This document shows, piece after piece, positions 7,172 through 16,841 of a stretch of 64,000 nucleotides of DNA. Each line of letters starts with the position of its first letter. Position 1 is the first letter of the stretch. This DNA is from Treponema bryantii. GTDB lineage: Bacteria > Spirochaetota > Spirochaetia > Treponematales > Treponemataceae. The notes under the pieces are model-generated. The model did not search any database. It was not told the origin of the DNA and saw only the letters and a program-made list of their open reading frames with translations. Made by a program: the position numbers and the translations under genes. The stretch spans positions 1 to 64,000 of the forward strand of contig SUWN01000001.1 of the NCBI GenBank assembly GCA_015061465.1. Reading direction: 5' to 3'.

Positions 7172-8824
7172 ATGATTACAGTTAGTGATGTTAGTTTGTC
7201 GTTTAGTGAAAAACCTCTTTTTAAGGATGTAAACTTAAAATTTAATAAAGGAAACTGTTATGGAATTATTGGTGCCAACGGTGCTGGTAAATCTACATTT
7301 TTAAAATTGCTTGCTGGGGAACTTGAAAAAGATTCTGGTGAAATTTTTATGACTCCTGGCGAACGTATGGCTGTTTTAAAACAGGACCACTTTGCGTTTG
7401 ATGAATATTCTGTAAAAGATACAGTTATGATGGGATTTCCAAAATTGTATGAAGTTTCTAAAGCTCGTGATGAAATTTATGCAAAAGCAGATTTTACAGA
7501 GGAAGATGGAATTAAATCTGCTGAGTTGGAAGCGGAATTTGGTGAACTTGGTGGATACGAAGCAGAAAATCAAATTGAACAAATGCTTTCTGGACTTGGT
7601 TTGGAAGAAGAATATCATGACAAAATGATGAGCGAACTTGACGAAAGCCAAAAAGTGCGTGTTTTGCTTGCTCAGGCAATTTATGGTAATCCAGATGCGT
7701 TGATTCTTGACGAACCTACAAACGGTTTGGACATTGAATCTATTACTTGGCTTGAAAACTTTTTGATGGATTTTGAAAATACTGTTATTGTTGTTTCCCA
7801 TGACCGTCACTTTTTGAATACTGTTTGTACTTACATTTGTGATATTGACTTTGGAAAAATTACTCAATATACAGGAAACTACGATTTCTGGTATCAAATG
7901 AGCCAAATTATGCAACGTCAAGCTCGTGACCAACAAAAGAAAACTGAAGAAAAAATGAAAGATTTACGTGAATTTATTTTGCGCTTTAGTTCAAATGCTT
8001 CAAAGGCAAAACAAGCTACAAGCCGTAAAAAGATTTATGATAAATTGGCTGATGGTCTTGAAGATATTCCTGTTACAACAAGAAAATTCCCTTACGTAAA
8101 TTTTAAGGCAGACAGAGAAATTGGTAACAATGTTCTTGAAATTAAAAATCTTTGCTACAAAGATGTAGAAGGAAACGAATTACTTAAAAATTTCTCTTTA
8201 ACAATTAACAGAACTGATAAAATTGCATTTGTTGGTATTGAACATAACTCTGTTACAGCTTTGTTTGATATTATTAACGGTGTTAAAAAAGCTGATTCTG
8301 GTGAGTTCTTCTGGGGGCAAACTACAAGTCAAACTTATTTGCCTCGTGATAATGCTGAAAGTTTTAATAATGATTACAACATTACAGAATGGCTTAAACA
8401 ATATTCTAAAGAACAAGATGATGCTTATGTTCGCGGATTCTTGGGAAGAATGCTCTTTAGTGGTGATGAATCTTTGAAAAAAGTAAAAGTTTTGTCGGGA
8501 GGTGAAAAGGTTAGATGTATGCTTTCTAAACTTATGCTTTCTGGTGCAAACTGTATTACAATGGACGACCCAACAAATCACCTTGACCTTGAAGCAATTC
8601 AGTCGTTGAACGAAGGTTTAATTGGCTTTAGCGGTGTTTTACTTTTCAGCAGCCACGACCACGAATTTATTCAGTCTATTGCAAACCGTATTGTTGAAAT
8701 TACACCAAACGGAATTATTGACCGCATGATGAGTTTTGACGATTACATTACAGACAAACAAGTTAGCGAACTTAGAGCTGAAATGTATAAAGGAACTGGC
8801 AAAAAAATTAAATATAGAGTTTAA
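7172..8824 (+). CDS. ABC-F family ATPase with one degenerate ATP site
   Basis: 550 aa with two ABC domains and no membrane segment, so it is an ABC-F protein acting on the ribosome rather than a transporter. Domain 1 has an intact Walker A (GANGAGKST, ~36-44) and LDEPTNGLD, but its signature is MSELDESQK instead of LSGGQ. Domain 2 has an intact signature (LSGGEKVR), but GIEHNSVTALFD replaces Walker A and MDDPTNHLD has Asp for the catalytic Glu. In the sandwich dimer these defects fall in the same composite site, leaving one working site. Translation regulation or ribosome rescue is inferred. It ends 4 bp into the convergent uvrD-type gene. Confidence 0.9.
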   Translation: MITVSDVSLSFSEKPLFKDVNLKFNKGNCYGIIGANGAGKSTFLKLLAGELEKDSGEIFMTPGERMAVLKQDHFAFDEYSVKDTVMMGFPKLYEVSKARDEIYAKADFTEEDGIKSAELEAEFGELGGYEAENQIEQMLSGLGLEEEYHDKMMSELDESQKVRVLLAQAIYGNPDALILDEPTNGLDIESITWLENFLMDFENTVIVVSHDRHFLNTVCTYICDIDFGKITQYTGNYDFWYQMSQIMQRQARDQQKKTEEKMKDLREFILRFSSNASKAKQATSRKKIYDKLADGLEDIPVTTRKFPYVNFKADREIGNNVLEIKNLCYKDVEGNELLKNFSLTINRTDKIAFVGIEHNSVTALFDIINGVKKADSGEFFWGQTTSQTYLPRDNAESFNNDYNITEWLKQYSKEQDDAYVRGFLGRMLFSGDESLKKVKVLSGGEKVRCMLSKLMLSGANCITMDDPTNHLDLEAIQSLNEGLIGFSGVLLFSSHDHEFIQSIANRIVEITPNGIIDRMMSFDDYITDKQVSELRAEMYKGTGKKIKYRV

Positions 8825-10851
8825 TTTTTTTGTTCTTCGTTTAATCTGCTTTTTAATGAAGCTAACATATTTGCAAACATGTCATGGGCCTGCTCTTGAG
8901 TAACCTCTTTTGCAGGCTCGTGATATTTAACAAGATTTGTTGGAATTTCATCCAAAAATCGGCTTGGTTCAACTTCTCTTGTTACTTGCATGTGTCGCCT
9001 TTTTTTGCATGAGGATAAAAATAATTTATTTCTAGCTCTTGTAATTGCTACATAAAAAAGACGTCTTTCTTCTTCAACGTCACCGCCGTTTTCTTCTACG
9101 GAACGAGCATGTGGTATTAATCCTTCTTCTACACCAGCAATAAACACAACAGGAAATTCAAGACCTTTAGAGGCGTGAATTGTCATTAAGTTTACTTTTC
9201 CTTTGTCGTTTTCATCATCGCCATCGTCTCTTGAAATTAAAGTGATTCTGTTTAAGTATGAATACAAATTTGCGTTAAAATTGTCAGGGTCATTTTCCCA
9301 TGCTTCCATTGAAGAAAGTAAATGCTCTATGTTCATTAATTTGAATCGAACCGCTTTTTCACTTTTAGAAAATTCTGTTAGAAGATGATCTTTGTAATTT
9401 ATATCTTCAACTAATTGTCTGACTTTATTTGCAAGACCTCGTCCACTTAATAATTTGCTGCGGTGGTCTTCAATGATTTTTACGAATTCTTCTAAATCTT
9501 CTTTAATTACATCGCTGGCAGGAGAATCGGCTGCTTGAATCAACGACTGAATTGCTGTCCATAATGTGCTTCCTAATTTTTCTGCTTCGGAATTAATTAA
9601 TTGGATTGTTGCTCTTCCAATTCCGCGGCGAGGTGTGTTAATAATTCGTAGTAAGTTTATATCATCATCTTGATTAGAAATGACTCTTAGATAACTTATG
9701 ATGTCCTTAATTTCTTTTCTTTCAAAAAAACTTGTTCCACCGCTCATTGTGTATGGAATATTTGATTGTAAAAGTGCTTCTTCTAAAACACGTCCTTGCG
9801 TATTTGCTCGCATTAAAATGCCAAATTCATCATATTTACGTTTTTCTTCAGCTGCTATTCCCAAAATTGATTCTGCAATAAAATCTGCTTCTGAGGTTTC
9901 ATCTTCTGGCATAAAAATTTCAATTGGTTTTCCGTTACCGTTTCCGCTCCACAATTTTTTGTCTTTTCTGTTTGTGTTGTGCGAAATTACACCGTTTGCA
10001 GCTTCTAAAATTGTTCCTGTGGAGCGATAATTTTGTTCCAAGCGGATTTCTTGTACGCCGGGAAAATCAGTTTCAAAATTTATGATATTTTGGTAATCTG
10101 CTCCGCGCCAACTGTAAATAGACTGGTCGTCGTCTCCTACAACTGCAACGTTTTTATCTGCCAAAAGATGCATTAATTCATATTGTTGATGACTTGTGTC
10201 TTGAAATTCATCAACCATGATATATTTATAGCGTTCTTTATATCTTGCTAAAACTTCTGGATGTTCTTTAAATAATTTGATTGGAAGAACGATTAAATCA
10301 TCAAAATCAACTGCATTATAAAGTTTTAATCCTTCTTGGTAACTTTCGTACAAAGGTTTGTACATATCATTTGCAGTTTCCCAGTTTTTTCTTCCTGTTT
10401 TTATGTTTGAAATTAAGTTTCCGATTGTATAAATATCTAGCGCTTCTTGTGAATATTTTAATTCTCTTCCACATTCTTTGATTAATGCAACGCGGTCAGT
10501 TTCATCATAAATGGAAAAATTTTCTCTGTATCCTAATTTATCAATATCTTGTCGTAGAATTCTAACACCAAATGCATGAAATGTAGAAACTGTAAGATTT
10601 TGCAATTTTTTTTGAGTCAATTCTTTTATACGAGTTTCCATTTCTTTTGCAGCTTTATTTGTGAATGTTAATGCAAGAATCTGACTTTGAGGAATTCCTG
10701 AATCTAACATGTGAGCTATTCTGAATGTGATAACTCTTGTTTTGCCACTTCCAGCTCCTGCAATTATTAAAATGGGCCCGTCGATTGTTGTAACAGCTCT
10801 ATATTGTTGTGGATTTAATTCGTCTTTTAGTGTTAGTAAATCAAGTGACAT
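8821..10851 (-). CDS. UvrD/PcrA-type superfamily 1 DNA helicase
   Basis: 676 aa. Motifs in order: QQYRAV Q-motif, Walker A AGAGSGKT (~31-38), LALTFTNKAAKEM, VDEFQDTS, VVGDDDQSIYSWRGA, LEQNYRS, VNLMTIHASKGLEFPVVF and FYVAITRARNKL. It is a 3'-5' helicase for nucleotide-excision and mismatch repair and for displacing proteins from DNA. The C-terminal RNA-polymerase-binding part of long PcrA proteins appears shortened. Convergent with the ABC-F gene (4-bp overlap) and divergent from parE across 80 bp. TATAAT lies 8 nt before the ATG on this strand, suggesting a very short leader. Confidence 0.93.
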   Translation of the reverse strand: MSLDLLTLKDELNPQQYRAVTTIDGPILIIAGAGSGKTRVITFRIAHMLDSGIPQSQILALTFTNKAAKEMETRIKELTQKKLQNLTVSTFHAFGVRILRQDIDKLGYRENFSIYDETDRVALIKECGRELKYSQEALDIYTIGNLISNIKTGRKNWETANDMYKPLYESYQEGLKLYNAVDFDDLIVLPIKLFKEHPEVLARYKERYKYIMVDEFQDTSHQQYELMHLLADKNVAVVGDDDQSIYSWRGADYQNIINFETDFPGVQEIRLEQNYRSTGTILEAANGVISHNTNRKDKKLWSGNGNGKPIEIFMPEDETSEADFIAESILGIAAEEKRKYDEFGILMRANTQGRVLEEALLQSNIPYTMSGGTSFFERKEIKDIISYLRVISNQDDDINLLRIINTPRRGIGRATIQLINSEAEKLGSTLWTAIQSLIQAADSPASDVIKEDLEEFVKIIEDHRSKLLSGRGLANKVRQLVEDINYKDHLLTEFSKSEKAVRFKLMNIEHLLSSMEAWENDPDNFNANLYSYLNRITLISRDDGDDENDKGKVNLMTIHASKGLEFPVVFIAGVEEGLIPHARSVEENGGDVEEERRLFYVAITRARNKLFLSSCKKRRHMQVTREVEPSRFLDEIPTNLVKYHEPAKEVTQEQAHDMFANMLASLKSRLNEEQKN

Positions 10852-10896
10852 AGAAGTTTATTATATATCAATTTCTATATATAGAGAATCAATTTG

Positions 10897-10925
10897 TTGT
10901 AAAATTTGTATTTTTATTTTATACT
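10897..10925 (+). promoter_or_regulatory. parE promoter giving a leaderless start
   Basis: TTGTAA (10897-10902), 17-bp spacer, TATACT (10920-10925). Only 6 nt separate the -10 from the ATG at 10932, so transcription should begin at or next to the start codon. No Shine-Dalgarno sequence is present. Confidence 0.6.
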
Positions 10926-10931
10926 GTACAT

Positions 10932-12908
10932 ATGGGTGGAATAAAAAAATCGGATGATGCAGTAAAAGCGACTGCTGCAAAAAAATCAACAAGTAAAACT
11001 ACAAGTAAAACAACTGAAAAAACTACTTCAACTGCAAAATCAGCAACAAAAACAAAAGAAAAAGCTCCTGTTGCTTATGACGAAGACAGTATTCTTCACT
11101 TAGAGGGATTAGAGCATATTCGTTTGCGTCCTGGTATGTATATTGGTTCTTTGGGGGACGGAACAAACGAAAATGACGGAATTTATATTCTTTTAAAAGA
11201 AGGAATTGATAACTCAATTGATGAATTTTCACAAGGATTTGGAAAAAGAATTGATATTGATATAAAAGATGGTCGCGTTAGAATTCGTGACTATGGGCGT
11301 GGAATTCCTCTTGGTAAATTGGAAGATTGTGTAAGTAATGTAAATACTGGTGCAAAATATAACAATTCTGTTTTTAAACAATCAATCGGTATGAACGGGG
11401 TTGGTATAAAAGCTACAAACGCACTTTCTTCTTATTTTAGAGCCGCTTCTATTCGTGACGGTCAAATGGCTGTTGTTGAATTTAGTCAAGGAAATAAAAT
11501 AAAAAGTTCAACTGGCGCCGCAAAACCGGGAACAAAAAACGGTACATATCTTGAATTTGAACCTGACAAAGAAATTTTTGGAAAATATTCATTTAATATG
11601 GAAATGGTTCAAAAACGTCTTTGGAATTACGCGTATTTAAATCCGGGGCTCAAAATCGTTTGTAACAAACAAGAATATTTTAGTGAAAACGGAATTCAAG
11701 ATTTGTTGTTAAACGAAATGGGCGGAGAGAAAAAAGCTTTGTATAAATTATTTGATTACAAAGGTGAAAATCTTCAGTTCGTTTTAACACATACGGCGTC
11801 TTTGGATAAAGTTGTTTATTCGTTTGTAAATGGTCAAAGTACAGAAGACGGAGGAACTCACGTTACTGCTTTTTTAGATGGATTTACAAAAGGTGTAAAT
11901 GATTTTTTCAAAAAAGAATATGATATAAAAGATGTTACAAGTGGTTTGTTTGTCGCATTAAAAATTGGACTTGATAATCCAATGTTCACAAGCCAGACAA
12001 AAAATAAACTTGGAAACGTAGAAATAAGAATGCCAATTATTAAAGAAGTTCAGGCGGCTGTTGATGATTGGCTTAGACATAATCCAGATATCGCTGGCGC
12101 AATTGAAGAAAAAATTATTAAAAACCAAAAAGCCAGAGCTGAAATCAATAATGTTACAGAAAAACAAGTGCGTGAAGCTGCAAAATCTGTAGTATTGACA
12201 ATTCCAAAGTTAAAAGATTGTAGATATCATCTTCAAGATGGTGCAAAAGGTGCAAATTCTATGATTTTTATTACGGAAGGTGATTCTGCGACAGGTTCAA
12301 TGGTTGGTTCAAGAGACGTTTCTTATCAAGCGATTTTTAGTTTGAGAGGAAAACCTGAAAATATGTATGGCAGAAAAAAATCTGCTCTTTTTGAAAACGA
12401 AGAATTAAAAAATCTTACTTTCAGTTTAGGAATTCAAAAAGATATCGAAGGTTTACGATACGATAAAATTGTAATTGCAACTGATGCCGATAACGACGGT
12501 TTTCATATTAGAAATTTAGTTATGACATATTTCTTGCTTTTCTTTGAAGAATTGGTTTTGGCAGGACACGTTTATATTCTGGAAACTCCATTGTTCAGAG
12601 TTCGAAATAAGAAAAAAACTGTTTATTGTTATTCGGAAGAAAGTCGTGACAAAGAAATTGCAAAACTTGGTTCAAATGTTGAAGTAACACGCTTTAAAGG
12701 ATTGGGAGAAATTAACCCTAGTGAATTTGGGCAATTTATTCATCCAAGAAAAGAAGGCGAAAGTGAAGATAAAGGAATCCATTTGACACAAGTGAGTATT
12801 CAGTCTTTAAAAAATGTTCCAGAAGTATTAAAATTTTATATGGGGAAAAATACTCCAGAGCGTCGTGACTTTATTGTTCATCATTTGGCTAGCGAAATTG
12901 ACGCATAA
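10932..12908 (+). CDS. parE: DNA topoisomerase IV subunit B (ParE-type)
   Basis: 658 aa. After a ~45-residue Lys/Thr/Ser-rich extension come the GHKL ATPase (GLEHIRLRPGMYIGS, EGIDNSIDE, RDYGRGIPLG, GMNGVGIKATNALS), the transducer QTK-type loop (FTSQTKNKLG) and the TOPRIM domain (ITEGDSATG, ATDADNDGFHIRNL). ParE pairs with ParC to decatenate chromosomes. The length and the DADNDG TOPRIM variant favour ParE over GyrB, but this is family-level judgement. No parC is adjacent. The next gene is hexokinase 39 bp downstream. Confidence 0.88.
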   Translation: MGGIKKSDDAVKATAAKKSTSKTTSKTTEKTTSTAKSATKTKEKAPVAYDEDSILHLEGLEHIRLRPGMYIGSLGDGTNENDGIYILLKEGIDNSIDEFSQGFGKRIDIDIKDGRVRIRDYGRGIPLGKLEDCVSNVNTGAKYNNSVFKQSIGMNGVGIKATNALSSYFRAASIRDGQMAVVEFSQGNKIKSSTGAAKPGTKNGTYLEFEPDKEIFGKYSFNMEMVQKRLWNYAYLNPGLKIVCNKQEYFSENGIQDLLLNEMGGEKKALYKLFDYKGENLQFVLTHTASLDKVVYSFVNGQSTEDGGTHVTAFLDGFTKGVNDFFKKEYDIKDVTSGLFVALKIGLDNPMFTSQTKNKLGNVEIRMPIIKEVQAAVDDWLRHNPDIAGAIEEKIIKNQKARAEINNVTEKQVREAAKSVVLTIPKLKDCRYHLQDGAKGANSMIFITEGDSATGSMVGSRDVSYQAIFSLRGKPENMYGRKKSALFENEELKNLTFSLGIQKDIEGLRYDKIVIATDADNDGFHIRNLVMTYFLLFFEELVLAGHVYILETPLFRVRNKKKTVYCYSEESRDKEIAKLGSNVEVTRFKGLGEINPSEFGQFIHPRKEGESEDKGIHLTQVSIQSLKNVPEVLKFYMGKNTPERRDFIVHHLASEIDA

Positions 12909-12947
12909 TATGTTACAATAAAATAAATAAATTTAAGGAATAATAAG

Positions 12948-14240
12948 ATGAATAAAACTATAAGTTCTTTTTTAGCTAGACACAACTTTGTAAATCATAT
13001 TGATGTGATGAATGTTGCCCAAGGTTTGTTAGATGACATGCAAAAAGGTCTAGAAGGTGAAATTGCTGACGAAGATATGATTCGTACATTTTGTAATCCA
13101 CCATCAGAATCTGCTTGCGGAAAATCTGTAATTGTAATTGATGCTGGTGGAACAAACTTCCGTTCGTGTTTAGTTACTTTTGATGATAAAGGCGTTCCTG
13201 AAATTTCATTCATGGAAAAAACAAAAATGCCTGGTGTAGAAAAAGAACTTTCTAAAAAAGATTTCTTTGAACAAATTGCATCAAATTTAGACAGATTAAA
13301 AAATAAAGCTGATAGAATTGGTTTTTGTTTTTCATATCCAATGGAAATTCAAGAAAATGGCGACGGAATCTTGTTAGGTTTTTCTAAAGAAGTAAAAGCG
13401 CCAGAAGTTGTTGGATGTAAAGTAGGGGAATGTTTAAAAGAAGCACTTGTTGCTCGAGGTTGGGATTCTATAAAAAGAATTACACTTTGTAATGATACCG
13501 TTGCTGCTTTATTGGCTGGAGCTGCTGTTGCAGAAAACGGAACAAATTATTCTTCATATATCGGAATGATTTTGGGAACTGGATTAAATGCTGCATATAT
13601 TCAACCTGATTGTGATGTTTGTAAAATTAAAAAACAAATTATCGTGTGTGAATCAGGCAAATTTAAAAGTGTAAATCGTTCTGAATTTGATGTGGAATTA
13701 GACGCTCATACTGTAAAACCTGGTTCATTCTACTTGGAAAAACTTTGTTCCGGGGCATATATGGGCTCTGTAGCTCAATATGCGTTGATTGCTGCTACAA
13801 AAGAAAACGTATTTAGCAAAACACTTTGCCAAAATTTAGCAAATCTTACTGATTTTACAACAATAGAAATGAGTTCGTTCTTACAATATCCATATAGTTC
13901 TTCTAATATGATTGGAAATTTGTTGATTGAATCAAAAGCAACAGATGAAGATTATGATAAAATGTTCCAACTTTTGGATGCTATCGCAGAACGTTCTGCT
14001 AGATATGCCGCTGCAATTTTGGTAGCGTGTGTTCTTCAAACTGGCGAAGGCAAAAATGCTTCAAAACCAGTTTGTATTTTGTGTAACGGGTCTACATATT
14101 TTAAAACATATATGATTAATAATCGTGTTCACGGATATTTAGACGAAATTTTAACAAACCAGCATGGAATTTATTGGAAAATAGTTTCATGTGATAACGA
14201 TATTACGTTAGGTGCTGCAATTTCTGGTTTGATAGACTAA
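12948..14240 (+). CDS. hxk: hexokinase (eukaryotic-type family)
   Basis: 430 aa. Hexokinase family features: VIVIDAGGTNFRSCLV (phosphate-binding motif, ~62), IGFCFSYPMEI, CNDTVAALLAGA (catalytic Asp), GMILGTGLNAAY. It phosphorylates glucose to glucose-6-phosphate with ATP at the head of glycolysis. Treponema species characteristically carry this eukaryote-like hexokinase. AAGGAATAATAAG precedes the ATG. The flagellar operon promoter overlaps its 3' end. Confidence 0.9.
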   Translation: MNKTISSFLARHNFVNHIDVMNVAQGLLDDMQKGLEGEIADEDMIRTFCNPPSESACGKSVIVIDAGGTNFRSCLVTFDDKGVPEISFMEKTKMPGVEKELSKKDFFEQIASNLDRLKNKADRIGFCFSYPMEIQENGDGILLGFSKEVKAPEVVGCKVGECLKEALVARGWDSIKRITLCNDTVAALLAGAAVAENGTNYSSYIGMILGTGLNAAYIQPDCDVCKIKKQIIVCESGKFKSVNRSEFDVELDAHTVKPGSFYLEKLCSGAYMGSVAQYALIAATKENVFSKTLCQNLANLTDFTTIEMSSFLQYPYSSSNMIGNLLIESKATDEDYDKMFQLLDAIAERSARYAAAILVACVLQTGEGKNASKPVCILCNGSTYFKTYMINNRVHGYLDEILTNQHGIYWKIVSCDNDITLGAAISGLID

Positions 14241-14257
14241 AAATTGTATGATATAAT
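14229..14257 (+). promoter_or_regulatory. sigma70-type promoter of the flbB-flgE operon
   Basis: TTGATA (14229-14234), 17-bp spacer, TATAAT (14252-14257). It overlaps the last codons of hexokinase. GAGG follows at about 14264 before the GTG start of flbB. Confidence 0.7.
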
Positions 14258-14274
14258 TTTCTTGAGGTTCTGTT

Positions 14275-14904
14275 GTGTCTTTTAAGAAAAACTTTGGAAA
14301 ATCATTTGTTCTCATTTTGATAATTGTTATTTTAGTTTTGGGTGGATTGCTTTGGTTTGATTATTTGGGAATCATTAAAGCAAAATCATTTTTTTCTCCA
14401 TTGTACAAATTAATGGGAAAAGAACCACAAACTTCTGTTACTGCAACTCAATCAAATCCGTTAGTTGCAAATCTTGACGAAGATAGACTAAAAAAACAAA
14501 GAGAAGCACTTGATATTTTTAAAGAAGAACTTGATAAAAGAGAAGCTGATGTTCAAGCTGCCGAAAAACAAAGTGCACAAATTGCATTAGAACTTGCAGA
14601 ACGTGAAAAAAATCAAGAAGAACGTGAAAAAACATTTAACCAAACAGTAAAAAAATACGATGATAAAAATATAAACGTAGAACAGATTGCCAATAATCTG
14701 AACGGTATGAGACCAGAAGCCGCTGTTGATATTCTTATTGCAATGGACGATCAAACTGTAATTGATGTCTTGCGCAAAGTAGAAGAAATCGCAGTTCGGG
14801 ATGGTTCTGCCTCTATGGGATCTTACTGGTTGTCATTAATGCCATCTGAAAGAGCTGCTGAAATTCAGCGCAAGATGATTAGCAAACCAGAGACCCTAGA
14901 ATAA
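14275..14904 (+). CDS. flbB: periplasmic-flagellar collar protein FlbB
   Basis: 209 aa from a GTG start with TTGAGG upstream. There is one N-terminal membrane helix (~11-32), a charged Glu/Lys/Gln-rich coiled coil (~70-135) and a C-terminal MgtE-N-like helical domain (AVDILIAMDDQTVIDVLRKV). FlbB is a spirochaete-specific base of the flagellar collar that orients the periplasmic flagella and stator. It lies directly upstream of fliK-flgD-flgE, as in Borrelia (flbB-flbC-flgD-flgE). The usual upstream neighbours fliI-fliJ are absent and replaced by hexokinase. Confidence 0.85.
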   Translation: MSFKKNFGKSFVLILIIVILVLGGLLWFDYLGIIKAKSFFSPLYKLMGKEPQTSVTATQSNPLVANLDEDRLKKQREALDIFKEELDKREADVQAAEKQSAQIALELAEREKNQEEREKTFNQTVKKYDDKNINVEQIANNLNGMRPEAAVDILIAMDDQTVIDVLRKVEEIAVRDGSASMGSYWLSLMPSERAAEIQRKMISKPETLE

Positions 14905-14913
14905 GTCAGATTT

Positions 14914-14949
14914 CGGCAAATCTACTGTTTATAAATGGAGGATTTGCCG
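14914..14949 (+). promoter_or_regulatory. hairpin enclosing the fliK ribosome-binding site
   Basis: CGGCAAATC (14914-14922) and GATTTGCCG (14941-14949) are perfect inverted repeats. The Shine-Dalgarno GGAGG (14937-14941) lies at the loop/stem edge, and the start ATG (14950) follows the stem immediately. The folded form should hide the initiation region, suggesting translational control of fliK. Confidence 0.55.
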
Positions 14950-16323
14950 ATGCAGGCTATCACAGATATCATCGTAAATGAAAGGGATTTTCCTACCAAT
15001 TTACAAATATCTAACAACATAACAAATTCTCAAAAAACTTCATCTTTTTCTTTTGAAGATGTACTTTCTTTTGTCAAAAATGAAATGCCAAAAACAGAAA
15101 GTGCAGATTCTTCATCTGTTAAAGAAAAAACTGAAAGTGTAAAAACTGAAAAGCAAACTGATATTTCTGAAAAAATTGCAGAGAAACCAGAAGATTCTTC
15201 TAAACAAGTTGAATCAAAAGTGGAAGAAAAAATTGCTTCTGAAGAAGATACACAGAAAGTTGATGAACAGAAAGATAAAAAAATTGTTCTAAAGGATGAA
15301 AATACTGAAAATACTGAAAAATCGGACATAAAAAAATCTTCTGATAAAAAAGTATTGGTAAAATCTGAACAAAAAAATCAAATTGAAGCAGAATTTTCTA
15401 GAATGAACAATTTGGTTCAAAATCAAGAAAAAAATATTTCTGAAATTCATGCAGAAAAAATTTCTACTGAAGAATTAAAAATCAATTTTGATGGAAAAAA
15501 AGCAAAATTTGTTCAGGAAGAAAAAAATGATTCTACAGAAGAAAACATTGTGTTTGCAGAATTACTAAATTCAGATATTTCAGAAAATCAAATTGATTTT
15601 ACAGAACAAAAGTTTTCAAAAGACATAACTGTTAAATCCAAAAAAGTTCAAACTTTGGATAAAGACGGCAAAATTTCTGTAACAGATTTAAGAACAAAAG
15701 AAGCGGAGATAAACGAAGATTTTGCACAAACTCAAAAAGATTTTACTTCTGAAGTGAAATTTGAAGATGATAATTCAGCAACAATCACGATGAATTTGAA
15801 TCAAGAAAATGTTGAAACAAATCTTTTATCAACTTCAAACCAAACAGCTGCAAGTGATGGTTCTAATTTCCAGGCGATGTTGAACAATCAAATTAAAGCA
15901 AACGCACCTGAGTTTGTAAAAACAGGAAGCATAGTTTTACGCGATAATAATCAAGGAACTATTAATTTAATTTTACATCCTGATGAAATTGGTAGCGTAA
16001 AAATTCATCTTTCTCTGGATGGCAAAACTGTTTCTGGGCAAATCACAGTTGCAACAAAAGAAGCAATGGAAGTTTTTAAGAATAATGCAGAGACTTTGAG
16101 AGAAGCTTTTATTCAACAAGGATTTGACGTTGGTGGATTTGATGTTGCTTATTCAGATAATGGTTCATTTAGCAATCAAGAGCAATTTGCACAAGAAAAC
16201 AATGAAAAATTAATGGCAAATTACGCTCAAAATTGTTATGAAAGCGGAACAGACGAAGTTTTTGAAAACTTTGATGAAAATACAAATAAATTTTCAGATT
16301 ATTCAATAAACATTGTTGCGTAA
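14950..16323 (+). CDS. fliK: flagellar hook-length control protein FliK
   Basis: 457 aa from ATG 14950. GGAGG ends 8 nt before this codon, which makes it better than the ORF start at 14935 that overlaps the ribosome-binding site itself. Residues ~15-300 are a low-complexity Glu/Lys/Ser-rich region, as expected of the molecular-ruler part. Residues ~310-405 form the conserved hook-length domain (LRDNNQGTINLILHPDEIGS, VKIHLSLDGKTVSGQI). FliK sets hook length and switches export specificity. It corresponds to FlbC/Tap1 of other spirochaetes. Confidence 0.88.
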   Translation: MQAITDIIVNERDFPTNLQISNNITNSQKTSSFSFEDVLSFVKNEMPKTESADSSSVKEKTESVKTEKQTDISEKIAEKPEDSSKQVESKVEEKIASEEDTQKVDEQKDKKIVLKDENTENTEKSDIKKSSDKKVLVKSEQKNQIEAEFSRMNNLVQNQEKNISEIHAEKISTEELKINFDGKKAKFVQEEKNDSTEENIVFAELLNSDISENQIDFTEQKFSKDITVKSKKVQTLDKDGKISVTDLRTKEAEINEDFAQTQKDFTSEVKFEDDNSATITMNLNQENVETNLLSTSNQTAASDGSNFQAMLNNQIKANAPEFVKTGSIVLRDNNQGTINLILHPDEIGSVKIHLSLDGKTVSGQITVATKEAMEVFKNNAETLREAFIQQGFDVGGFDVAYSDNGSFSNQEQFAQENNEKLMANYAQNCYESGTDEVFENFDENTNKFSDYSINIVA

Positions 16324-16383
16324 TCTGACGATATAAAATTACAAATAGTTTATGTAGCAGAGGTTATGATGGAAGGACTGAGC

Positions 16384-16821
16384 ATGATTAACACGCAGAT
16401 GAGTGCGTCGGAAAAGTTAGCTGTAGATAATGCAGTTAATCTTTTTAACAAGTCTAATGTTCAAAATGGACGTAAGACATCGAACGAATTGGGAAAAGAT
16501 GATTTTTTGAAGCTTTTAATTACTCAACTTCAAAATCAAGATCCAACAAGTCCAATGGAAAATACTGAGTTTATTTCTCAGATGGCACAATTTTCTTCGT
16601 TGGAACAAATGACAAATATGAGTACATCTTTTACAAAAATGGCTTCGTATATTACTTCATCTGAAGCTACATCAACTTTGGGCAAAACTGTTGAATTGAA
16701 TGTGGGTGATACAACTGTAAAAGGAACTGTGGAAGGAGCTACAAGAGGCGATGCTCCACAAGTTATTGTAAACGGTATGTATTACGATATGGATAAAATT
16801 ACGGCAATTTATAATCAATAA
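16384..16821 (+). CDS. flgD: flagellar hook-cap protein FlgD
   Basis: 145 aa from ATG 16384, chosen because GGAAGGA (16371-16377) is spaced 6 nt before it. The ORF start at 16366 would add six residues. The conserved FlgD N-terminal signature is present: [19 protein letters not shown] and [20 protein letters not shown]. FlgD caps the growing hook and directs FlgE polymerisation. It is short (no clear C-terminal Ig-like domain beyond ~60 residues), as in other spirochaetes. flgE follows 20 bp downstream. Confidence 0.92.
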   Translation: MINTQMSASEKLAVDNAVNLFNKSNVQNGRKTSNELGKDDFLKLLITQLQNQDPTSPMENTEFISQMAQFSSLEQMTNMSTSFTKMASYITSSEATSTLGKTVELNVGDTTVKGTVEGATRGDAPQVIVNGMYYDMDKITAIYNQ

Positions 16822-16841
16822 GGCAATAGGAGGAAATAGAT

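Noticed and set aside
7376-7936. 186-aa minus-strand ORF inside the ABC-F gene
   Set aside because: Antisense to strongly conserved coding sequence; composition is typical of a shadow frame.
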